From: Magnolia sinica
Taxonomy: Eukaryota; Streptophyta; Magnoliopsida; Magnoliales; Magnoliaceae
Length of the DNA: 64,000 nucleotides
Assembly: GCF_029962835.1 (NCBI RefSeq)
Contig: NC_080579.1
Coordinates: forward strand, 83,283,959-83,347,958
Direction of reading: 5' to 3'
The notes under the pieces were generated by a model. It was given only the letters and a program-made list of their open reading frames with translations, did not search any database and was not told the DNA's origin. This document shows positions 57,490 to 64,000 of the stretch, one piece after another (positions within the stretch are counted from its first letter, which is position 1; each line of letters starts with the position of its first letter). The position numbers were made by a program, and so were the translations under genes.

Positions 57490-60400
57490 TGTAACACCCC
57501 GGGTTTTCAGGGGCCGTGTAGGAACTCGGCCTCCAAATTCTCGGGTGTTGCTTGTATTCTAATTATAGTGATTTGTACATAAATCAGTTTAAATGAGCGA
57601 TATAGGAGTAGGCTGGAACATAAACCACAACTACAACTAACTTACTAAAAAAAATGCAGCTAAGAAATACAAGTCTACAGGAACATCAAACGGATCACAC
57701 AAGGCGTCATCCAAAAATTTATAAAATAAATGTTCAAAAGAAATGGTGCACTAGATCCACAGCTCAACAACCCATAATCAATCTGCACAGTCTACGGTGA
57801 TCCGCCCATAAGCTGGAAGTAGGAAGCTCCTCTTCCTCATCTGTGCTCACACCGCTCGGCTCGTCGAGCTCTACCTCACCTGCATCTAGTAAAGGGTCTG
57901 GTTGGTGTTTTAAAATACCGTTTCAGAGTGGGAGTGAGTAGCTAACTCAGTGGTTACTATTAGCCTTAAGTTACAACAAATATCAATTATACAATGAATT
58001 TAATGAAAGGCATACATTCACAGATCCCTAGCTAATCTTGTTAATACATATGCATGTATTATGATATGATGTATGCCCTCACAAAAATACTCCCTCGAGC
58101 GACTTCGTCTAACGATCGCACATGACCAACCACCCTCATTGCGACCACATTTGCAAGTAGCCAAATCCTAACTAATGTGATGCATGGATAATGTTAGCTG
58201 AGTATTTACTTAATTTCGTTCATCCAGTAGATTGAAAAAACTGGTACACCCCACGTATCATTGCCCTCAACTGATTGCGATGCCAAGGCCCCTTAACGTG
58301 CGAGGCCAGGACCCCGCGATCCTTGATTTCATCGGGTTTCCCATCCTCGATGTCAAGCACATGGAGAGTGCTGAGAAGAGAGATCGCTCGCAGTCACCAC
58401 GGGGAGGCTCTCGTCACCCCAGCGTAGGCCGACAGCTCGAACAAAGTGTCTCATTCCACCATGCCCGACTCTCGAGTCAGTGGATCGGTTTCAAATGGTT
58501 ATCAATAGGCTTCAATGGTTGAAGGGTGTTCCAGGTTCCATACAAGTATGAGCAGACAAGGTTAATAAACATGGTTGGTTAGTAAGTAGACCAGACCGTA
58601 CGAATTTAGCCGAGCACGTGACGGACGACATCGGGTACAAGTAACCCATGTAGTCCAACTACTGTCACCCATTCGCATCTGCCCAAATCCATTGGTTCAG
58701 CCTCAGAATATTCCTACAAATGGGACCACCTTCTCTCACCTCAGTTTCCTGACCAACCTAGGGATTTGATGGTATTTAATAGCACTTCAACAAGTTAGGA
58801 AATATCATCTTATACAAGTGATGTCGTGTAATCACGCATTAAACATATAAATTCAGAATTTGCTATAAATGTAAACTACTAACAATATTACGAAATAAAC
58901 ATGCATGTGTGTTGTGTGGGTTAGTGAGGAAGCCGAAAATTTCATATATCTCATAGTACAAAAATATACAAGGGTTAATGCATCATACATGCTATAAGGA
59001 AATATTTTACAAGAATCAAACAAGACATGAACATACAATCATCAAATTCATACCCAATTATGTGAGAAACAACAAATATTCTATAACCATTACATGTTGA
59101 TTGAGAGGATCAAAGGTGTGGTCTTTCTCATGTTTTCTCTAGATTATCCAAATACATCACCCACACATTCATAATCATTACATTCATACTAAAATTGGTG
59201 CTAGGCCACCTAAGAGTAATAGTCCGCACCTTTAAGAAGGAATCTTCGATTTTGAGCTCCTAGGGTTAGGTTTTTAGAGAAAATTGTTGAAAGACCTAAA
59301 CAAACATACAAGCTTATGAGATTTGGGATAAATAACTATTGAAATCCTAAAGTATATTTGACATTCAACACGTACCTCCAACCATTGTTGGGAAAGCTCC
59401 AACGACGACTCCGGCTACGGTAAGGCGGCTAAAGAGGGGATGAGAGGGCAGAGGTACACCAACACCCACACCCCACGGTCTCTCTCTTCTCCTTTCTCCT
59501 CTTTTTATTCTCCCTTTTTTTCTCTTGCTCTAGGGCGTGAAATTCTATAGGAGGAGGGGGTGCCCAAATAAGGCCTTTATATAGTACCAGATTTGGTGTA
59601 AATGGCCCTAGGGGTTGGGGTTTTACTATACTAGCCCTATGGGAATGTTTTTCTAACCTCTAGGGCCCACTACGTGGTGTACATATTGATATACACCGTA
59701 TGATAGTTAGCTTTAATGATGATCTACGTATGGACATGTTCGGCCCGCCATTTGGATGCGCCGATCGACAGATATGGTTAGAAATTTGTTCAATGGTCAC
59801 CGATGGTCAATCGGGGCTACAGCTATGTGGATATGAGAAGGAAAATATCCTTACTTCACGTGTGAAGTTTGGTTGTAAACTGACGGTACGAAATCCTCAA
59901 CTTTGCATAAGAGTGGACAACCCAATTCACTTAAATTTCATCTTCTTCCTTTAAGGTATTTGTACTTCTCATGTACTCATTCTTTGACTCAAGTTGAGCG
60001 GTTCTGTACAGTACCCAGGTCCGACTCCCGCGATGGACGTCGAGCCCAATAAGATGGACATTATTTTATAGTTTTAGAACTGGTGGCCCACCAACGAGCA
60101 GTCTACAGCTTGTTCGAAAAATCGGGGCATTTCTGGAATGAATTAGGTATTGAGATCTCTCGTGGGCAATGATTAGGGTCTGAATTAATTATGTTCATAG
60201 TGTGGCCTATTTATAGCTAGTAAAAGTGGATATTTGGTCATGATTACTCTAAACCGTCAGTTTTAGGCTAAAAGAGTAATAAGGTTGATTTTGTCTATTA
60301 GTCAAAATCCGGGCCTTATCTGACTCGGCTTTAGTTATATCTTTAATTTAGTTATGATTATCTTGATTAGTTAGTGATGGATTAATTAAATTTGGGTCTT

Positions 60401-60627
60401 ATGTGAGTAAATCATGGGGCTAAACTTGATGTTCAAGTGATCGGGCGGATTCGTTGGCTTCCTACGGTTGATTAATCGGACTTGTGCGGTTCGTTGCTGG
60501 TACCACCCTTATATAAACTAACATTGATTGCTAATGGTTAGTAAGTGATATTATAAGTTAATCACCAAAAAAAAAAAATTTAAGGATTTTTTGGAAATCC
60601 AAAACAGTGAAGATCCAGGATGTTACA
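57490..60627. mobile_element. Solo LTR, 3.14 kb, 5-bp target duplication
   Basis: It begins TGTAACACCCCGGG and ends CAGGATGTTACA; the outer words TGTAAC/GTTACA are inverted. ACCAT lies on both sides (57485-57489, 60628-60632). Long LTRs starting TGTAACACCCCG are characteristic of plant Gypsy chromoviruses of the Tekay/Del type. That assignment is from memory of the terminus, since no internal domain remains. A shorter degenerate relative lies at 9961-11560. Short ORFs inside (e.g. 58232-58522, 59700-59954) have no homology. Confidence 0.88.
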
Positions 60628-60632
60628 ACCAT

Positions 60633-61382
60633 TCATCAGGCTTAACCCTGATGGGATGAATTATCATTTAATCGAATGATCTAGCGATCAGATTATAAAT
60701 ATAAATGCAAAAACTTTATTAAAGAGTACTAGGGGTCGTTAGATATACTATTGGTTAGAGTTGAAAAGAATTTGGTCGTCGGATCGACAAAAATGCATAA
60801 ATAATACCCAAGATTTAAAAGTATGGCCCACATGAGCCTTATATCAGCCCCATTCTTGGACTCATGGGCTTATATAGTCGATGAATCGAATGGCTGCAGT
60901 GAATTTTACAATACATCACGGTGGACACCACTGTTAGAATGCGAGCGCACTAGATGGCATTCACCTACTGTGCACTAAGCCAAGAATTCCGGTCAAACCA
61001 GTTTAACCCGGGCTAGTGAATGAAATTTCCTTCCTTCTTTCCATTTCTCCTACCAACGAAAGGACAGTGTCCATTGATTTGAAATTGGGCCTACCATATG
61101 TGATCACTTAAGTGATCCGAACCGTCCATCGTGTCCGCATGGAAAATCTGACCGAACCCTAGGTTCTTTCGCATGTGTGCACGCATGATCCCTGGCACGA
61201 TCAGCTATGTGTGCGCGCATTCCGAAAACAACATCTGCATTTTCCTTGACAGGCTGGCGATCCGAGCAGGGAAATATTTCCCCTAGCATCTCGGCCGCAT
61301 AGTTAGTTAAATCCCAGCCCTTAGTTTCGACCTCCTTCTAGGGTTTTCACATTCGAATAGAGAAAGAAAAGAATCTTTTCAC
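60633..61382. other. No gene seen
   Basis: Non-coding; the region 60900-61370 is less AT-rich but without recognised coding. Confidence 0.5.
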
Positions 61383-61875
61383 TGTTGGGAGCAGGTGAAA
61401 TTTCTGTTGGACGTAGGCCAGTGGGGCCCACTGGTGAGCAATCACTAATGGGTGGGTCCCATAAGTTTAGGCCTCTTCCGGCCTCTTTGAGATTTCAAAT
61501 TCAAAACTGAATTTGATTTTGTATAGGAGATAGGGAGAAGACCAGATAATCTGGTCTCATCTCATCTCCTTCCTTTCCTATAAAAAAGGATAGCTTTTCT
61601 CTCGTAAAAAAGCATTAATCATAAGAAATACAGAGAGTATACAGAAAGATATAGTGTGCACAGTAATCTATCCATTTTGGCTTGTCCTTGGGACAATTTA
61701 ATCCATATATCGTGATCCGGAGCCATCTACGCCGTAGAATCAGAGGTGTGAATAGATCCATCTGCTCCACTAGTAGATAGGTGGGCCGTTGGAGCGTTAA
61801 TTTTTTGCTTTGTGAGGGTTCCATGTCGTGTAGACCGTCAAATTTTAAGGGCTCACACTTTCACACTTCCCAACA
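61383..61875. mobile_element. Copia-like solo LTR, 493 bp
   Basis: It begins TGTTGGGAGCAGG and ends CACACTTCCCAACA, with perfect TGTTGGGA/TCCCAACA terminal inversion. A TATA-like box 'cctataaaaaagg' lies at about 61577 and a downstream 'aatacagagagtatac' near 61627, the layout of Copia LTRs. TTTCA occurs on both sides but one base away from each end, so the target duplication is ambiguous. No internal region. Confidence 0.65.
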
Positions 61876-62019
61876 ATTTCAACCATTCCTTGCACCTTAA
61901 AGACCTTGTAAGGACATCCTAGGCGTCTATTTTAGGGCATCTTGAAGCCTCTTTTGCAACGGAAACGAGATCTTGCACGAGATCTCATTGTTTAAGAAAT
62001 AACACTAATAATAAATGTA

Positions 62020-62350
62020 AAAAGGCCATAGATGAGGTATTCAAAGATATTGACAAGAAGGTTCAAGGAAACAATCTCATCTTGTAGTTGGACATGGATA
62101 AAGCTTATGATAGAGTAGATTCAGGATTCTTGAAAGCGGCTTTGCTCCCGTCTAATTTAGGCAAGATTGGATCAATCTGAATGATAAATGTTGGGCTAAT
62201 TGTCAATTCTCAATACTGATCAATGGAAATCCTTGTATGTTCTTTAAATCAAGGAATTGCACGAAGGGCATCCCATATCACCCAGTTTTTTCATCCTTGC
62301 AGCAAAAGGCTTTAATCAGGGATTTTAGAATTTGGTTGGGAGGGGTTTCT
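62020..62350 (+). pseudogene. LINE reverse transcriptase fragment
   Basis: The plus strand reads a remnant ending KVQGNNLIL, then LDMDKAYDRVDSGFLKAALL, then SMEILVC. After shifts it has traces of the ..G.P.SP.FF.LA..GFNQ block. This is the central part of RVT_1. Several stops and shifts are present. It is on the opposite strand to the large LINE and not continuous with it. Confidence 0.7.
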
Positions 62351-62627
62351 GTCTCACTTTCAAGACTTATAATCCCACATGGTATGGGTATAACATCCAA
62401 CCAGTTAAATGTATGCACCACACCCTGGTAATAATACCAACAAAACATAAGGGCAATCATAATTAAATTATGATATTGCGAATGGTGTAAATGATTTTTA
62501 TAGATTGGCTACTGAATCCACCGTCTGTTTTATTTATTTAATAATAATAATGTTGGTGTGCATTTATTAAACGGGTTGGATTAAGACACATACCACATTT
62601 TCCATCCTATTATAAAGAAAAAGTTTA

Positions 62628-62631
<4 letters not shown>

Positions 62632-62659
<28 letters not shown>
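62632..62659. repeat. Poly-A tract
   Basis: About 26 A. It could be the tail of the plus-strand LINE remnant that begins near 62020, which would make that copy internally deleted. Confidence 0.7.
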
Positions 62660-62889
62660 GGCGCAATAACGTAATTTCTTCTCTTGGAAAAGCACTGCCT
62701 GGTATATCACAAAGACTGGCGGCATTATTTGGTAACATCCAATTCTTGATGAATTTTGCGCCAGAAATCTAACTTGTAACTTAGGCTAGCTAATTGATGT
62801 TAGGGATTTTTACTGCAATATTCCCCCAACGAATGGACGCAAATTAGGTATTACCCCCTCCTTTTCCGAGCTCGGGACAGGTGGAGGCT

Positions 62890-63300
62890 TTGTGGGGCTA
62901 TGTATAACTTTTATTTGCACTGTTCATCCAATTTTCTATATCATTTTAAACTCTGACCCCAAATTTAAGGCAGATTAAAGGATTAAGTGGACCACATCAT
63001 AGGAAGCAGTGGTGCTAAGGATGCCCACCATTGAAACCTTCTTATGGCCCACTATGTTATCTATTCGCCATCCAACCCGTTAATATGGTCGGATACACAT
63101 GGATGAAGTGAAAAAACAAAATATCATCTTGATCCAAAACTCCTATAGTCCCTAACAATTTTTCAATAATAGTAATTTAATCCCCTCTGTGTCGTCTGCC
63201 TGAGCGTTGGACTTTCTTACTTTTGTGCTCAAATTATATAATCATTTGAAAAAATGGATGAACGGTATGGATGGAATCCATACATCACGTCAGACCTCGG
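62890..63300. repeat. Foldback MITE copy
   Basis: It runs from 'gtggggctatgtataacttt' and 'ctatatcattttaaactctg' to 'aatggatgaacggtatggat' and 'ccatacatcacgtcagacct', matching the window-wide family with decay. Confidence 0.6.
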
Positions 63301-63770
63301 AGCCCAGCCTTGCTTGGAACAGGCGGGGCAATGTGATCGAGATCCATTTGTAGCCAATGTATGGACGGTATGGATGAAATCCTGATTTTATGCTTGTTGC
63401 AATGTGATTGGTCCACATCATCACTCGGCATATGGTTATCGCACATTCGTACTATCGGATGATCCTGACCATCAAACCAAACTGACGGTTATTTTGAAAA
63501 CGGTCATCAGTCCAAATTCAAGGGTCGATCAGGCTGCGATGAGTGCCTCAAAAATGTAACAGTCAATCTATGCTGCACCCATTATGACCCTCACAGTTTG
63601 GACGGTGGGGATTGGCATGGATTGACAGCACGTGTGTGGTCAATGAAATGACGAAACTGCACGAGCACCCTACGGGAAGCTTCTGGCATGACAGAAATCT
63701 AATTTAGGAAACCCCTCTGAAAATACCAACCCATTCCATTTCAATAGAAACGCCTCTCTCATGCTGTGTG

Positions 63771-63779
63771 TCTATATAT
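63771..63779 (+). promoter_or_regulatory. TATA-box candidate
   Basis: TCTATATAT is preceded by a pyrimidine stretch and followed about 55 bases later by a stable hairpin. If used, transcription would start near 63800-63810. There is no recognised protein in the remaining 200 bases. Confidence 0.4.
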
Positions 63780-63833
63780 TCCAGACGGAGCTCTCCAAAC
63801 GTGATTGAGATTCATTAAAGAACCCACGCCGTT

Positions 63834-63923
63834 GATATTCAGCTCAATAAACTCGTTCGGAGACGCCGATTCATCGTACGTTGATGGTTTCATTAACCTG
63901 AACGAGTTCATGAGTTGAATATC
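63834..63923 (+). ncRNA. Small hairpin, possible microRNA precursor
   Basis: The arms 63834-63860 and 63898-63923 pair: 13 base pairs including one G-U, a small internal loop, then about 11-12 more pairs, with a loop of about 37 bases. The arms read GATATTCAGCTCAATAAACT.. and ..GAGTTCATGAGTTGAATATC. Size and structure are like plant MIR stems and a TATA box lies upstream. I could not match the arms to a known microRNA; only the terminal AATATC/GATATT echoes the miR171 fold. It could also be a chance inverted repeat in a 5' leader. Confidence 0.3.
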
Positions 63924-64000
63924 TAGGGTTTGCGTTCTTGATCTTCAAGGACTTGTGGCATGCATGCGTTCTTCCTCTTTCAACAATCCAAGATCATGAT

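Noticed and set aside
63834-63923. A conserved MIR171 gene
   Set aside because: Only the outer GATATT/AATATC words fit. The central GAGCC(G)CGCC-type core of miR171 is absent.

Overview
This looks like an intergenic, transposon-dominated stretch of a plant nuclear genome. AT-rich DNA carries many TA, GA and poly-A tracts. The coding homologies are to plant genes broken into exons with GT/AG introns: peroxisomal LON2, a DUF21/CBS protein, cytosolic glutamine synthetase, a SKOR/GORK-type potassium channel, an hnRNP and GDSL lipases. A foldback repeat recurs more than ten times, with boundary words such as 'gggccccaccatgatgtatg' and 'catgccgtccatcc'. I associate that repeat with magnoliids (Laurales/Magnoliales), but this is recollection and not proof. 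I found no intact protein-coding gene, tRNA, rRNA or CRISPR array.

Layout. 0-12 kb: MITEs, including two hAT-type elements (one with a perfect 8-bp target duplication), and a degenerate LTR. 12.7-15.9 kb: three tandem copies of the 5' part of a GDSL lipase gene, all broken, set in an AT-rich minisatellite. 19,533-40,082: a 20.55-kb CACTA (En/Spm-type) element bounded by CACTACAAGAAAA / TTTTCTTGTAGTG, a 3-bp TGA target duplication, and subterminal arrays of a GCCTCGGTT...GAGGCTAAA motif. It has no recognisable transposase but carries introned fragments of LON2 and of a DUF21/CBS-domain gene, so it is a Pack-CACTA candidate. Nested in it, 24,914-38,208 is a second element of 13.3 kb. Its subterminal arrays are built from the palindromic word TTTACCTACGAAA/TTTCGTAGGTAAA, and it carries a glutamine synthetase exon, further unidentified exons and a 0.9-kb foldback.

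40-46 kb: more foldback MITEs and a 5'-truncated, frameshifted cytosolic glutamine synthetase gene (minus strand, seven exons through the stop codon). 45.9-51.2 kb: a decayed L1-type LINE (minus strand) whose ORF1 encodes an RRM, split by a hAT MITE with an 8-bp target duplication. 52-56.5 kb: a Harbinger MITE, a SKOR-like ankyrin fragment, an unidentified clean exon, a solo LTR, an hnRNP-like fragment and an orphan CACTA right terminus, suggesting a third gene-fragment-carrying element. 57.5-60.6 kb: a 3.1-kb solo LTR with 5-bp target duplication. 61.4-61.9 kb: a Copia-like solo LTR. The last 250 bases hold a TATA box followed by a small hairpin that could be a microRNA precursor.

The main story is repeated DNA-level capture of host gene fragments, introns retained and all on the minus strand, by CACTA-type transposons nested in each other. 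Nothing here acts as a working pathway. The captured pieces could still be transcribed into chimeric or small RNAs.
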